Source: Enterobacter cancerogenus (GTDB lineage Bacteria; Pseudomonadota; Gammaproteobacteria; Enterobacterales; Enterobacteriaceae). Taken from it: a stretch of 64,000 nt of DNA. Shown here in pieces: positions 27,509-36,555 of this stretch. The stretch lies in contig JRUP01000034.1 in the NCBI GenBank assembly GCA_000773965.1, positions 62,001-126,000 of the forward strand, given 5' to 3'. A program made the position numbers and the translations under genes. The notes under the pieces were generated by a model. The model saw only the letters and a program-made list of their open reading frames with translations. It made no database searches and had not been told where the DNA came from. Position 1 is the stretch's first letter; each line of letters begins with the position of its first letter.

Positions 27509-28408
27509 ATGAACAACTACCGTGCATCAATGCAGGAACTGGAGATGTTTGCCGCTATCGCGCAGCATTTGAGTTTTCGCAAAGCCGCAGAGGAGCGAAA
27601 TGTCACGCCCTCGAGCCTGAGCCACGCCATGCGCAACTTTGAGGAACGGTTGGGAGTGCGTCTGCTGCACCGCACCACGCGGAAAGTGGCGTTGACCGAA
27701 GCCGGCGAGCGATTCTTGCTGCGTATCCAGCCAGCGCTGGCCGATCTTTCACAGGCGGTGGATGAACTGAATGACTGGCGCAGCGATCCTCGTGGCGTGC
27801 TGCGCATCAGCATGCCGCGTTCGGCGGAGGCGCTGTTTTTCCAATCCGTCATTTTACCGTTTGTGCAACGCTACCCGGAGATTACGCTGGAGATCGACAG
27901 CAATGACGCGCTGGTGGATATTGTAGAAAGCGGCTTTGATGCCGGCGTGCGCTATGGCGATGTACTGGCGCAGGATATGATTGCGGTGCCTTTTGGCAAG
28001 CCGATGCGCGCACTGGCGGTGGCCAGCCCGGCTTTTCTTGCTCAACATGGCGTTCCGCAGTTCCCGGCGGAGTTATTGCAGTATCCCTGTATTGAGCGGC
28101 GCTTTCCGAGCGGACGTCGCTATCGATGGGAATTTTGGCAAGACGGGCGCAAGCAGGAAGTGGCGGTAAAAGGCTCACTGGTGCTGGACAATAATGAGCG
28201 CATTCTGCAAGCGGCATGTGCCGGATTAGGTATCGCCTTTTTACATCAGGACGCGGTCAACGCTGCTTTGGCGGAGAGAGAATTAGTTGAAATACTTACT
28301 GAGTATACGCAGATTGAAGAAGGATTCTGGCTTTATTACCCCAGCAGGAAATATCTTTCCACACCGCTAAGGCATTTTATTGACTGGATTAAAAATATTA
28401 ATAATTAA
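27509..28408 (+). CDS. LysR-family transcriptional regulator
   Basis: A 299-residue LysR protein. The N-terminal winged helix-turn-helix (about 8-66) includes SFRKAAEERNVTPSSLSHAMRN-type spacing and ends LLHRTTRKVALTEAGE. The C-terminal effector domain (about 95-295) has the usual VDIVESGFDAGVRYGD segment. It diverges from the aldo/keto reductase gene, the common arrangement of a LysR activator and its target. The effector is unknown. Confidence 0.92.
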   Translation: MNNYRASMQELEMFAAIAQHLSFRKAAEERNVTPSSLSHAMRNFEERLGVRLLHRTTRKVALTEAGERFLLRIQPALADLSQAVDELNDWRSDPRGVLRISMPRSAEALFFQSVILPFVQRYPEITLEIDSNDALVDIVESGFDAGVRYGDVLAQDMIAVPFGKPMRALAVASPAFLAQHGVPQFPAELLQYPCIERRFPSGRRYRWEFWQDGRKQEVAVKGSLVLDNNERILQAACAGLGIAFLHQDAVNAALAERELVEILTEYTQIEEGFWLYYPSRKYLSTPLRHFIDWIKNINN

Positions 28409-28510
28409 TGATATGAACACTTAACACCTTTAATTAATACCAAGCAGTAATATTGGTAAATTTAATTAAAACTAAAGATAAAATAGACGTGAAATAAGAA
28501 ATAAAACGCG

Positions 28511-28516
28511 TAGACT
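28511..28516 (+). promoter_or_regulatory. Candidate -10 box of the hok mRNA
   Basis: TAGACT lies eight bases before GGCGCTTGAGG, which matches the 5' end of the plasmid R1 hok transcript as I recall it. No clear -35 is seen. The 100 bases upstream are very AT rich. Confidence 0.4.
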
Positions 28517-28526
28517 GCCTGCGGGC

Positions 28527-28549
28527 GCTTGAGGCAATCTGCCTCAAGC
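28527..28549 (+). other. 5' stem-loop of the hok-type mRNA
   Basis: A perfect 10-bp stem (GCTTGAGGCA at 28527-28536 with TGCCTCAAGC at 28540-28549) with a 3-base loop. The same GCTTGAGGC/GCCTC stem stands at the 5' end of hok-family mRNAs, where it takes part in keeping the full-length transcript translationally silent. Confidence 0.65.
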
Positions 28550-28577
28550 AATATCAATTGAGGTGGGTTGTGGAAGG

Positions 28578-28636
28578 AGAAACTCATGCGGTCAATTTTC
28601 ATCAACCGCACGAGCAGGCAACTACCCGAAACACCT
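28578..28636 (-). ncRNA. Candidate Sok-type antisense RNA
   Basis: On the minus strand a promoter TTAGCA-N17-TAACAT (-10 at 28647-28642) would start an RNA near 28636. It would end at a hairpin (arms 28601-28609 and 28588-28596, GAAA loop, two G-U pairs) followed by a U-containing run (GAGUUU). The predicted length of about 60 nt is close to the 64 nt of R1 Sok, and the template matches the Sok target segment (CAATTTTCATCAACC against TAATTTTCATTAACC in R1, from memory). It overlaps the leader frame whose translation Sok RNAs block. Confidence 0.6.
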
Positions 28637-28648
28637 AAGCAATGTTAG
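28586..28648 (+). CDS. Mok-like leader peptide (20 codons)
   Basis: ATG 28586 follows a strong Shine-Dalgarno (GGAAGGAGA, 28572-28580) and opens a 20-residue frame (MRSIFINRTSRQLPETPKQC). In hok/sok loci a leader frame (mok) overlaps the antisense target and its translation is needed for toxin translation. This frame lies exactly there but ends 40 bases before the toxin start instead of overlapping it. Any coupling would therefore act through the inverted repeat at 28608-28667. Confidence 0.4.
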   Translation: MRSIFINRTSRQLPETPKQC

Positions 28649-28667
28649 GGTAGTTGCTTGCTCGTGC
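28608..28667 (+). other. Long inverted repeat in the hok leader
   Basis: The 20-base arms 28608-28627 and 28648-28667 are complementary at 19 of 20 positions, around a 20-base loop. The right arm ends seven bases before the toxin's Shine-Dalgarno (AAGGAG, 28674-28679). Ribosomes translating the leader peptide would open the left arm, so the structure could link leader and toxin translation. Confidence 0.7.
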
Positions 28668-28688
28668 TAATGCAAGGAGTAAGTGATT

Positions 28689-28835
28689 ATGAAGTTATCA
28701 TTCAGCAAGCTGATTATCGGCGGGCTCATGCTATTAGTATTGTGCCTGGTGAATCGCAATACACTCTGTGAATTACGGTTTAAGATATTCGCTGCTGAAT
28801 TATCTGCGGTAATGGCTTACGAAGTCAGGCAGTAA
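28689..28835 (+). CDS. hok: Hok/Gef-family type I toxin
   Basis: A 48-residue hydrophobic peptide in a gap of about 570 bases between the LysR gene and lpd. After a short basic N-terminus, residues 7-21 form one membrane segment, followed by the family signature NTLCELRF (conserved Cys27, Glu28, Arg30), AAELSAVMAYE. Hok-type toxins insert in the inner membrane and collapse the proton gradient. AAGGAG is nine bases before ATG 28689. The upstream stem-loop, antisense template and leader frame complete a hok/sok-type locus. No frameshift or missing signature residue is seen, so it may be functional. Confidence 0.9.
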   Translation: MKLSFSKLIIGGLMLLVLCLVNRNTLCELRFKIFAAELSAVMAYEVRQ

Positions 28836-28841
28836 CACTTC

Positions 28842-28867
28842 AATAGCGGGGGTTCGCCCCTGCTATT
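28842..28867 (+). terminator. Hairpin after the hok gene
   Basis: An 11-bp stem with one G-U pair and a TTCG tetraloop begins six bases after the toxin stop. The U-tract is short, so it may serve mainly as a 3' stabilising stem, as is typical of hok mRNAs. Confidence 0.65.
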
Positions 28868-28935
28868 TCCGGCAGGGCTTATGCGCTAGCTCCAGCGCCT
28901 TATTTATCGATTCAATTAAATAGAACCCGTAAAAA

Positions 28936-28960
28936 AAACGGCTCCACTAAGGAGCCGTTT
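28936..28960. terminator. Bidirectional terminator between hok and lpd
   Basis: AAACGGCTCC (28936-28945) pairs with GGAGCCGTTT (28951-28960). Eight U residues follow on the minus strand (for lpd) and CTTTATTT on the plus strand. It is 20 bases after the lpd stop. Confidence 0.93.
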
Positions 28961-28979
28961 CTTTATTTAGCACGAAAAA

Positions 28980-30404
28980 TTATTTCTTTTTCGCTTTCGC
29001 GTTTGGCAGGTCAGTAATGCTACCTTCAAACACTTCTGCCGCCAGACCAACTGACTCATGCAAGGTTGGGTGCGCGTGAATGGTCAGTGCGATGTCTTCT
29101 GCATCACAGCCCATTTCAATCGCCAGACCGATTTCACCCAGCAACTCGCCGCCGTTGGTGCCGACAATCGCACCACCGATCACACGGTGAGTCTCTTTGT
29201 CGAAAATCAGTTTGGTCATACCGTCTGCGCAGTCAGAAGCAATAGCACGGCCAGAAGCAGCCCACGGGAAGGTGGAGACTTCGTAGCTGATGCCTTTCTC
29301 TTTCGCTTCTTTCTCGGTCAGACCTACCCAGGCAACTTCTGGCTCGGTATAGGCGATAGAAGGAATCACTTTCGGGTCGAAGTAGTGCTTCAGACCTGAA
29401 ATCACTTCTGCCGCGACGTGGCCTTCGTGCACGCCTTTGTGCGCCAGCATTGGCTGACCGACGATGTCGCCGATAGCGAAGATGTGTGGCACGTTGGTAC
29501 GCAGTTGCTTGTCGACGCGGATGAAACCACGATCGTCCACTTCCACGCCCGCTTTACCCGCATCCAGGCCTTTACCGTTTGGCACACGGCCAATCGCCAC
29601 CAGCACTGCGTCATAACGCTGCGCTTCAGCCGGAGCTTTTTTGCCTTCCATCGATACATAGATACCATCGTCTTTCGCTTCAACAGCGGTCACTTTGGTT
29701 TCCAGCATCAGGTTGAATTTCTTGCTGATACGTTTGGTGAAGACCTTCACCACGTCTTTATCGGCAGCAGGGATAACCTGGTCGAACATCTCAACCACGT
29801 CGATCTCTGAACCCAGCGCGTTATACACGGTGGCCATTTCCAGGCCGATAATGCCGCCGCCCATAACCAGCAGACGCTTAGGCACTTCTTTCAGTTCCAG
29901 CGCATCGGTTGAATCCCACACACGTGGATCGTTGTGTGGAATGAATGGCAGCTCGATTGGGCGTGAGCCCGCAGCGATGATCGCGTTATCGAAGTTGATG
30001 GTGGTTGCGCCACCCTCACCTTCCACCACCAGCGTGTTAGCACCGGTGAATTTACCCAGACCGGTTACCACTTTCACTTTACGGCCTTTTGCCATACCGG
30101 CCAGACCGCCAGTCAGTTGGGTGATAACTTTTTCTTTCCAGGTACGAATTTTGTTGATGTCAGTTTGCGGCTGGCCAAACACGATACCGTGCTCTTCCAG
30201 TGCTTTGGCTTCTTCGATCACTTTCGCAACATGAAGCAGCGCTTTTGACGGGATACAGCCTACGTTCAGACAAACACCACCGAGGGTGCTGTAACGCTCA
30301 ACGATTACGGTTTCCAGACCTAAATCAGCGCAACGGAAGGCTGCAGAGTAACCTGCAGGACCTGCCCCAAGTACCACGACTTGAGTTTTAATCTCTGTAC
30401 TCAT
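28980..30404 (-). CDS. lpd: Dihydrolipoyl dehydrogenase (E3)
   Basis: Lpd reoxidises dihydrolipoyl groups of the pyruvate and 2-oxoglutarate dehydrogenase complexes and the glycine cleavage system. The product has 474 residues from ATG 30404 (MSTEIKTQVVVLGAGPAGYS); the tandem ATG at 30407 leaves only two bases after AGAGGT. The FAD motif is GAGPAGYS, the redox disulfide is Cys45-Cys50 in GGVCLNVGCIPSKA, the NAD motif is GGGIIGLE, and the catalytic His lies in HAHPTLHE. It is the last gene of the pdh cluster, 174 bases after aceF, with room for its own promoter. Confidence 0.98.
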   Translation of the reverse strand: MSTEIKTQVVVLGAGPAGYSAAFRCADLGLETVIVERYSTLGGVCLNVGCIPSKALLHVAKVIEEAKALEEHGIVFGQPQTDINKIRTWKEKVITQLTGGLAGMAKGRKVKVVTGLGKFTGANTLVVEGEGGATTINFDNAIIAAGSRPIELPFIPHNDPRVWDSTDALELKEVPKRLLVMGGGIIGLEMATVYNALGSEIDVVEMFDQVIPAADKDVVKVFTKRISKKFNLMLETKVTAVEAKDDGIYVSMEGKKAPAEAQRYDAVLVAIGRVPNGKGLDAGKAGVEVDDRGFIRVDKQLRTNVPHIFAIGDIVGQPMLAHKGVHEGHVAAEVISGLKHYFDPKVIPSIAYTEPEVAWVGLTEKEAKEKGISYEVSTFPWAASGRAIASDCADGMTKLIFDKETHRVIGGAIVGTNGGELLGEIGLAIEMGCDAEDIALTIHAHPTLHESVGLAAEVFEGSITDLPNAKAKKK

Positions 30405-30547
30405 CATGACCTCTTATTAGATTGCCGGCGGTCAAAAGCGAGCCCGTCCCAGGCTCCGCATGCCCTTTATCCACCGGGACATTTCACCGCAAGAGTTTAC
30501 AGAATTGTTAATAAACTGCCAACCGCGGCAACATTGAATGCTTACAA

Positions 30548-30571
30548 CAAGGCCGGCATTTGCCGGCCTTG
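30548..30571 (-). terminator. Hairpin between aceF and lpd
   Basis: CAAGGCCGGCA (30548-30558) pairs with TGCCGGCCTTG (30561-30571), giving GGCCGGC/GCCGGCC closed by a 4-base loop. It lies eight bases after the aceF stop. It probably ends most pdhR-aceEF transcripts, leaving lpd partly on its own promoter as in E. coli. Confidence 0.75.
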
Positions 30572-30578
30572 ATTAACT

Positions 30579-32468
30579 TCACATCACCAGACGGCGAATG
30601 TCGGACAGTGTGTTGTTGATGATGGTGATAAAGCGCGCACCATCAGCACCGTCGATCACGCGGTGGTCGAAGGAGAGAGAGATTGGCATCATCAGACGCG
30701 GCTCAAACTCTTTACCGTTCCACACCGGCTCCATCGCTGACTTGGAGACACCGAGGATCGCCACTTCTGGCGCGTTAACAATTGGCGCAAAGTGCGTGGT
30801 ACCCAAGCCGCCAAGGCTAGAGATGGTGAAGCAACCGCCCTGCATATCGCCAGCGGTTAGTTTGCCATCACGCGCTTTCTTAGAAATCGCCATCAGCTCA
30901 CGCGACAGTTCAGTAATGCCTTTCTTGTTCACATCTTTGAACACTGGAACCACCAGACCGTTTGGCGTATCAACCGCCACACCAATGTTGATGTATTTCT
31001 TCAGCGTCAGACGTTGTGCATCTTCAGACAGTGAACTATTGAAACGCGGCATCTGCTCAAGAGCAGCGGCAACGGCTTTCATGATGAACACGACAGGCGT
31101 GAACTTGACATCCAGCTTACGTTTCTCTGCTTCAGCGTTCTGCTGTTTACGGAACGCTTCCAGATCGGTGATATCAGTCTTGTCGAAGTGCGTAACGTGC
31201 GGGATAACCACCCAGTTACGGCTCAGGTTCGCACCCGAGATCTTCTGGATACGACCCAGTTCCACTTCTTCCACTTCACCAAACTTGCTGAAGTCCACTT
31301 TCGGCCAAGGCAGCAGACCCGGCAGGCTTCCGCCGCTCGCTGCAGCAGCCGGAGCCGCTTCTGCGCGTTTCACTGCATCTTTCACGTAAGACTGTACGTC
31401 TTCTTTCAGGATGCGACCTTTACGGCCGGTGCCTTTGACTTTCGCCAGATTGACACCGAACTCGCGCGCCAGGCGACGGATCACCGGGGTAGCGTGGACA
31501 TAAGCGTCGTTTTCAGCAAAATCACTTTTCGCGTCAGCTTTCGCCGCAGGCGCTGCAGCAGGTTTCGCTGCCGCTGGAGCCGGAGCTGCTTCCTGTTTCG
31601 CCGCAGGTGCCGCAGCAGCAGGCGCAGCGCCTTCTACTTCGAACACCATGATCAGTGAGCCGGTGCTGACTTTATCGCCGGTAGAGACTTTCAGCTCTTT
31701 GACGATACCTGCGAATGGCGCAGGCACTTCCATTGAAGCTTTATCGCCTTCAACCACAATCAGCGACTGCTCAGCGGTGACTTTGTCACCCACTTTCACC
31801 AGCACTTCAGTGACTTCAACTTCATCGCCGCCGATGTCAGGCACGTTGACGTCTTTCGCGCCACCTGCAGCAGCAGGGGCTGCAGCCGGAGCCGCTTCTT
31901 GTTTCGCCGCTGGGGCCGCAGCCGGTGCAGCACCTTCTGCTTCGAAGATCATGATCAGCGAGCCAGTATTCACTTTATCGCCGGTGGCGATTTTGATCTC
32001 TTTCACCACGCCCGCGAACGGTGCTGGCACTTCCATTGAAGCCTTGTCGCCTTCAACGGTAAGCAGAGATTGTTCAGCTTCAACTTTATCGCCCACTTTC
32101 ACCAGAATCTCAGTGACTTCAACTTCATCACCGCCGATATCTGGCACGTTGACCTCTTTGCTGACGGCCGCAGCCGCAGGAGCAGGAGCCGCTTCCGCTT
32201 TTTTCTCTTCTGCCGCTGGTGCAGCAGCCGCTGCGCCTTCGGCTTCAAAGATCATGATCAGCGAACCGGTATTCACTTTGTCACCGGTAGAGATTTTAAT
32301 CTCTTTCACTACGCCAGCCTGTGGCGAAGGTACTTCCATTGAGGCTTTATCGCCTTCCACGGTGATCAGCGACTGTTCAACTTCAACTTTGTCGCCCACC
32401 TTCACCAGGATTTCGGTGACTTCAACTTCGTCTGACCCGATATCCGGTACGTTAATTTCGATAGCCAT
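30579..32468 (-). CDS. aceF: Dihydrolipoyllysine acetyltransferase (E2 of pyruvate dehydrogenase)
   Basis: AceF forms the core of the pyruvate dehydrogenase complex. The 629-residue protein has three lipoyl domains with lipoyl lysines at 41, 142 and 243 (each in [10 protein letters not shown]), joined by Ala/Pro-rich linkers. Then follow an E1/E3-binding domain ([17 protein letters not shown], about 330-370) and the catalytic domain with [12 protein letters not shown] (His602, Asp606). Three lipoyl domains is the enterobacterial number. It starts 14 bases after aceE. Confidence 0.98.
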   Translation of the reverse strand: MAIEINVPDIGSDEVEVTEILVKVGDKVEVEQSLITVEGDKASMEVPSPQAGVVKEIKISTGDKVNTGSLIMIFEAEGAAAAAPAAEEKKAEAAPAPAAAAVSKEVNVPDIGGDEVEVTEILVKVGDKVEAEQSLLTVEGDKASMEVPAPFAGVVKEIKIATGDKVNTGSLIMIFEAEGAAPAAAPAAKQEAAPAAAPAAAGGAKDVNVPDIGGDEVEVTEVLVKVGDKVTAEQSLIVVEGDKASMEVPAPFAGIVKELKVSTGDKVSTGSLIMVFEVEGAAPAAAAPAAKQEAAPAPAAAKPAAAPAAKADAKSDFAENDAYVHATPVIRRLAREFGVNLAKVKGTGRKGRILKEDVQSYVKDAVKRAEAAPAAAASGGSLPGLLPWPKVDFSKFGEVEEVELGRIQKISGANLSRNWVVIPHVTHFDKTDITDLEAFRKQQNAEAEKRKLDVKFTPVVFIMKAVAAALEQMPRFNSSLSEDAQRLTLKKYINIGVAVDTPNGLVVPVFKDVNKKGITELSRELMAISKKARDGKLTAGDMQGGCFTISSLGGLGTTHFAPIVNAPEVAILGVSKSAMEPVWNGKEFEPRLMMPISLSFDHRVIDGADGARFITIINNTLSDIRRLVM

Positions 32469-32482
32469 TACTCTCTTACCTC

Positions 32483-35149
32483 TTAAGCCAGACGCGGGTT
32501 AACTTTATCGGCATCGATGCTGAATTTGGTGATTGCTTCTGCCACCACTTTCTTATCGATTTCGCCGCGTTTAGCCAGCTCACCCAGCGCAGCAACCACA
32601 ACATACGATGCATCCACTTCGAAGTGGTGACGCAGGTTTTCACGGCTGTCTGAACGACCGAAGCCATCGGTACCCAGTACGCGATAATCGCTTGAAGGAA
32701 CGTAGCTGCGAACCTGTTCTGCGAACAGCTTCATGTAGTCGGTTGAGGCAACAGCTGGCGCTTCATTCATCACCTGAGCGATGTACGGAACGCGTGGGGC
32801 TTCGGTTGGATGCAGCATGTTCCAGCGCTCACAATCCTGGCCATCACGAGCCAGTTCGGTGAACGAGGTGACGCTGTAAACATCAGAACCGATGCCATAG
32901 TCTTTCGCCAGGATCTGTGCCGCTTCACGCACGTGACGCAGGATAGAGCCTGAACCCAGCAACTGCACTTTGCCTTTGCTACCGTCTACGGTTTCCAGCT
33001 TGTAGATACCCTTACGGATACCCTCTTCCGCACCCTGCGGCATCGCAGGCATGTGGTAGTTTTCGTTCAGCGTGGTGATGTAGTAGTAGATGTTTTCCTG
33101 CGCTTCGCCGTACATACGTACCAGACCATCTTGCATGATGACCGCAACTTCGTACGCGTAAGACGGATCGTAAGAGATACAGTTCGGGATAGTCAGCGAC
33201 TGAATGTGGCTATGACCATCTTCGTGCTGCAGGCCTTCGCCGTTCAGCGTCGTACGACCTGAGGTGCCGCCGACCAGGAAGCCGCGCGCCTGTTGGTCGC
33301 CCGCCAGCCACATCAGATCGCCGATACGCTGGAAACCGAACATCGAGTAATAGATGTAGAACGGAATCATCGGCAGGTTGTTGGTGCTGTAAGAGGTCGC
33401 CGCCGCCAGCCAGGATGAACCTGCGCCCAGCTCGTTGATCCCTTCCTGCAGAATCTGGCCTTTCTCGTCTTCTTTATAGTAAGCAACCTGCTCACGGTCC
33501 TGCGGGGTGTACTGCTGGCCGTTCGGGCTGTAAATACCGATCTGACGGAACAGACCTTCCATACCGAAGGTACGCGCTTCATCCGCAAGGATTGGCACCA
33601 GACGATCTTTGATCGACTTGTTCTTCAGCATCACGTTAAGGGCACGTACAAACGCGATGGTGGTGGAGATCTCTTTGTTCTGCTCTTCCAACAACGGTTT
33701 GAACTCTTCCAGCGTTGGCATCTCCAGCTTCTCGCTGAACTCTGCCTGACGGGTTGGCAGGTAGCCACCCAGCTTCTCACGCTGACCGTGCAGGTAGTTA
33801 TATTCGTCAGAACCTTTCTCGAAGGTCACGTACGGCAGGCTTTCGATCTGATCGTCAGCCACTGGCACGTTGAAGCGATCACGGATGTAGCGAACGCCAT
33901 CCATGTTCATCTTCTTCACCTGGTGCGCGATGTTTTTACCTTCCGCCGTGTCACCCATACCATAACCTTTGATGGTATGTGCCAGGATCAGGGTCGGCTG
34001 ACCTTTGGTGTCCTGCGCTTTTTTCAGTGCCGCGTAGATTTTCTTCGGATCGTGGCCACCACGGTTCAGGGCGAAGATCTCTTCGTCTGACCAGTCTTTC
34101 ACCAGTGCAGCGGTCTCCGGGTATTTACCGAAGAAGTGCTCACGCACGTAGGCGCCATCACGGGATTTGAAGGTCTGGTAGTCACCATCAACGGTTTCGT
34201 TCATCAGCTGGATCAGTTTGCCGCTGGTGTCCTGCTTCAGCAGTTCATCCCAACGTGCGCCCCAGATCACTTTAATCACGTTCCAGCCAGCACCGGCAAA
34301 GATGCCTTCCAGCTCGTTGATGATTTTGCCATTACCGGTAACCGGGCCATCGAGGCGCTGCAGGTTACAGTTAATGATGAACACCAGGTTGTCCAGCTTC
34401 TCACGGGTGGCGATGGTGATCGCACCTTTAGATTCTGGCTCATCCATCTCGCCATCACCGAGGAAGGCGTAAACGGTCTGGTTAGACGTGTCTTTCAGGC
34501 CACGGTGTTCCAGATATTTCAGGAACTTCGCCTGATAGATCGCGTTCAATGGACCGAGGCCCATAGAAACGGTTGGGAACTGCCAGAAATCAGGCATCAG
34601 TTTCGGGTGCGGGTAAGAAGACAGACCTTTACCGTGCACTTCCTGACGGAAGTTGTTCATCTGCTCTTCAGTCAGACGGCCTTCAAGGAAAGCACGTGAG
34701 TAGATGCCTGGAGAAATATGACCCTGGAAGTAAACCAGATCGCCGCCGTCTTTATCACTGCGCGCACGGAAGAAGTGGTTGAAGCACACTTCATAAATGG
34801 TGGCAGAAGACTGGAAAGATGAGAGGTGACCACCCAGCTCCAGATCTTTCTTCGATGCACGCAGGACCGACATAATGGCGTTCCAGCGAATTGCGGAACG
34901 GATACGACGTTCAAGAGAGGTGTTGCCCGGATAGTCCGGTTCATCTTCAACAGCAATAGAGTTGATGTAGTTACTGATAGCCGACGCACCGCCAGCCACT
35001 TTCACGCCACCTTTGCGTGCTGCGTTCAATACCTGATCAAGCAGATACTGCGCGCGCTCAACACCTTCTTCACGGATGACCGATTCGATCGCCTGTAGCC
35101 AGTCACGAGTTTCGATCGGATCCACGTCATTCTGTAAACGTTCTGACAT
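32483..35149 (-). CDS. aceE: Pyruvate dehydrogenase E1 component
   Basis: AceE decarboxylates pyruvate with thiamine diphosphate and acetylates the lipoyl groups of AceF. The product has 888 residues (887 in E. coli). The thiamine motif is [15 protein letters not shown] near 228-242, with the closing [11 protein letters not shown] segment about 30 residues later. The N-terminus ([21 protein letters not shown]) matches the E2-binding region of homodimeric E1. It lies 128 bases after pdhR with a hairpin between. Confidence 0.98.
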   Translation of the reverse strand: MSERLQNDVDPIETRDWLQAIESVIREEGVERAQYLLDQVLNAARKGGVKVAGGASAISNYINSIAVEDEPDYPGNTSLERRIRSAIRWNAIMSVLRASKKDLELGGHLSSFQSSATIYEVCFNHFFRARSDKDGGDLVYFQGHISPGIYSRAFLEGRLTEEQMNNFRQEVHGKGLSSYPHPKLMPDFWQFPTVSMGLGPLNAIYQAKFLKYLEHRGLKDTSNQTVYAFLGDGEMDEPESKGAITIATREKLDNLVFIINCNLQRLDGPVTGNGKIINELEGIFAGAGWNVIKVIWGARWDELLKQDTSGKLIQLMNETVDGDYQTFKSRDGAYVREHFFGKYPETAALVKDWSDEEIFALNRGGHDPKKIYAALKKAQDTKGQPTLILAHTIKGYGMGDTAEGKNIAHQVKKMNMDGVRYIRDRFNVPVADDQIESLPYVTFEKGSDEYNYLHGQREKLGGYLPTRQAEFSEKLEMPTLEEFKPLLEEQNKEISTTIAFVRALNVMLKNKSIKDRLVPILADEARTFGMEGLFRQIGIYSPNGQQYTPQDREQVAYYKEDEKGQILQEGINELGAGSSWLAAATSYSTNNLPMIPFYIYYSMFGFQRIGDLMWLAGDQQARGFLVGGTSGRTTLNGEGLQHEDGHSHIQSLTIPNCISYDPSYAYEVAVIMQDGLVRMYGEAQENIYYYITTLNENYHMPAMPQGAEEGIRKGIYKLETVDGSKGKVQLLGSGSILRHVREAAQILAKDYGIGSDVYSVTSFTELARDGQDCERWNMLHPTEAPRVPYIAQVMNEAPAVASTDYMKLFAEQVRSYVPSSDYRVLGTDGFGRSDSRENLRHHFEVDASYVVVAALGELAKRGEIDKKVVAEAITKFSIDADKVNPRLA

Positions 35150-35193
35150 GGGGTGTGTTCCTTATCTGTGTCTAATACGTTGAATTATCAGGA

Positions 35194-35243
35194 GCCTGTC
35201 TGCTTGTGCTTTGCTTCTGGTTCACAGCACAAGTAAGACAGGC
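35194..35243 (-). other. Long imperfect hairpin between pdhR and aceE
   Basis: The arms 35194-35210 (GCCTGTCT, then CTTGTGCT) and 35226-35243 (AGCACAAG, then AGACAGGC) pair over 16 bp with a small internal bulge and a 15-base loop. It lies in the pdhR-aceE leader on the minus strand without a U-tract. A processing site or partial terminator is possible. Confidence 0.6.
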
Positions 35244-35277
35244 CCGTCGTTTATGTCCGCACGTTCGTTGCCGTACG

Positions 35278-36042
35278 TTATTCCTTACGTTGCTGTAAAC
35301 GACGCAGGGAGCGTTCACGACGACTCTGCTCCCGACTTCTATCCAGCAAGATTTCCTCAATGAACGCCAGGTGACGATGGGAGGCCTCGCGTGCTTGTTC
35401 TGGCTCACGAGCCACAATCGCCTCAAAAATACTGGCGCGGTGACCGCTCACTTTCGCCAGCATTTCCCGGCGAGCGTAAAGCAATTCGAAATTCTGACGG
35501 ACGTTTTGTTCCAGCATAGGGCCCATGGAACGCAGCAAATGCAACAGCACCACATTATGGGCGGCTTCTGTGACAGCGATCTGATACTTCATCACTGCAT
35601 CTGCTTCAGCATCCAGATCGCCGCTGTCCTGCGCCTGCTGGATGTGAACATGGCAGTCGCGGATACGCTGCAAGTCTTCATCCGTGCCACGTAGCGCCGC
35701 ATAATAGGCAGCAACGCCTTCCAGCGCGTGGCGGGTTTCCAGCAGGTCAAACTGGGATTCTGGATGTTCGGCAAGCAGGCTCACCAACGGATCGCTCATG
35801 CTTTGCCAGAGATTTGTTTGCACGAAGGTACCACCGCCCTGACGGCGTAGCAGCAGGCCTTTGGCTTCCAGGCTCTGAATCGCTTCGCGCAGGGATGGAC
35901 GTGAGACATCAAACTGTTTCGCCAGTTCGCGCTCGGGGAGAAGCTTTTCACCTGGCTGGAGCGTCCCTTCCATAATGAGAGACTCCAACTGTTGCTCGAT
36001 CGCATCGGAGAGCTTGGGTTGGCGAATTTTACTGTAAGCCAT
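35278..36042 (-). CDS. pdhR: Pyruvate-responsive repressor PdhR (GntR family)
   Basis: PdhR represses pdhR-aceEF-lpd and some respiratory genes and is released by pyruvate. The 254-residue protein has a GntR winged helix (about 9-77: [21 protein letters not shown], split here as the recognition region) and a FadR-type helical sensor domain after residue 95. Its own operator lies 33 bases upstream of the start. The Arg/Gln-rich tail ([14 protein letters not shown]) is like that of E. coli PdhR. Confidence 0.96.
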   Translation of the reverse strand: MAYSKIRQPKLSDAIEQQLESLIMEGTLQPGEKLLPERELAKQFDVSRPSLREAIQSLEAKGLLLRRQGGGTFVQTNLWQSMSDPLVSLLAEHPESQFDLLETRHALEGVAAYYAALRGTDEDLQRIRDCHVHIQQAQDSGDLDAEADAVMKYQIAVTEAAHNVVLLHLLRSMGPMLEQNVRQNFELLYARREMLAKVSGHRASIFEAIVAREPEQAREASHRHLAFIEEILLDRSREQSRRERSLRRLQQRKE

Positions 36043-36074
36043 CTTCCCTTCTTATTGTGAAAACGTCCGGAGTA

Positions 36075-36091
36075 AATTGGTAATACCAATT
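36075..36091. promoter_or_regulatory. PdhR operator
   Basis: AATTGGTAATACCAATT is a perfect match to the PdhR consensus (AATTGGT, three bases, ACCAATT). It is centred about 41 bases upstream of the pdhR start, consistent with autorepression of the pdh operon. Confidence 0.9.
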
Positions 36092-36473
36092 GAAAAATGG
36101 TGCCCGTAAAGTAACAAAGTATTCACCTTGTGTCTATATGGCAGGCATCACACTTCCGGGGTATATCGCTGTTGCAGCGCGCTAACTTACCGTGATAAAG
36201 GCATATATTTGCTCCGTAAGTGAATTGTTAACAGATTTCACTTTTACCAAACCTTACACTGAGTTAGCCCTAAGCCTTACAGGCAACCATAAGGGAAAGC
36301 TATTCGTGTTTATTGATTTTTCATGTCAGAAATAGCGCGAGCGACACCCAGTGGATAGTGCTGCTTTTTCAGCCATCTCTCAGCACAAAAAGCAAAAGCA
36401 GGTGCAAAGCGGCGCGCTTATCACTATTCTGGTCGCCATGGTAGTTTCAGCATGCACACAGCACGCCAAATAC

Positions 36474-36511
36474 CGTAAAGAAAATAATACATTGCGTAAA
36501 ACAGCCTTACA
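36474..36511 (+). promoter_or_regulatory. Candidate tandem TyrR boxes upstream of aroP
   Basis: CGTAAA-N6-AATACA (36474-36491) and CGTAAA-N5-CTTACA (36495-36511) each resemble the TyrR consensus TGTAAA-N6-TTTACA; the second has a spacer one base short. They lie 45-80 bases before aroP, where E. coli has two TyrR boxes. The rest of the 36043-36555 gap holds the PdhR box and AT-rich promoter sequence; I saw no convincing gene. Confidence 0.4.
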
Positions 36512-36555
36512 GTGCGCGCACTGCAGGTGCACAATAACAACATCACGAGGTTTGT

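Noticed and set aside
31648..32502. Long plus-strand open frame opposite aceF
   Set aside because: It is a Ser/Thr/Ala-rich antisense frame produced by the repeated lipoyl domains and Ala/Pro linkers.
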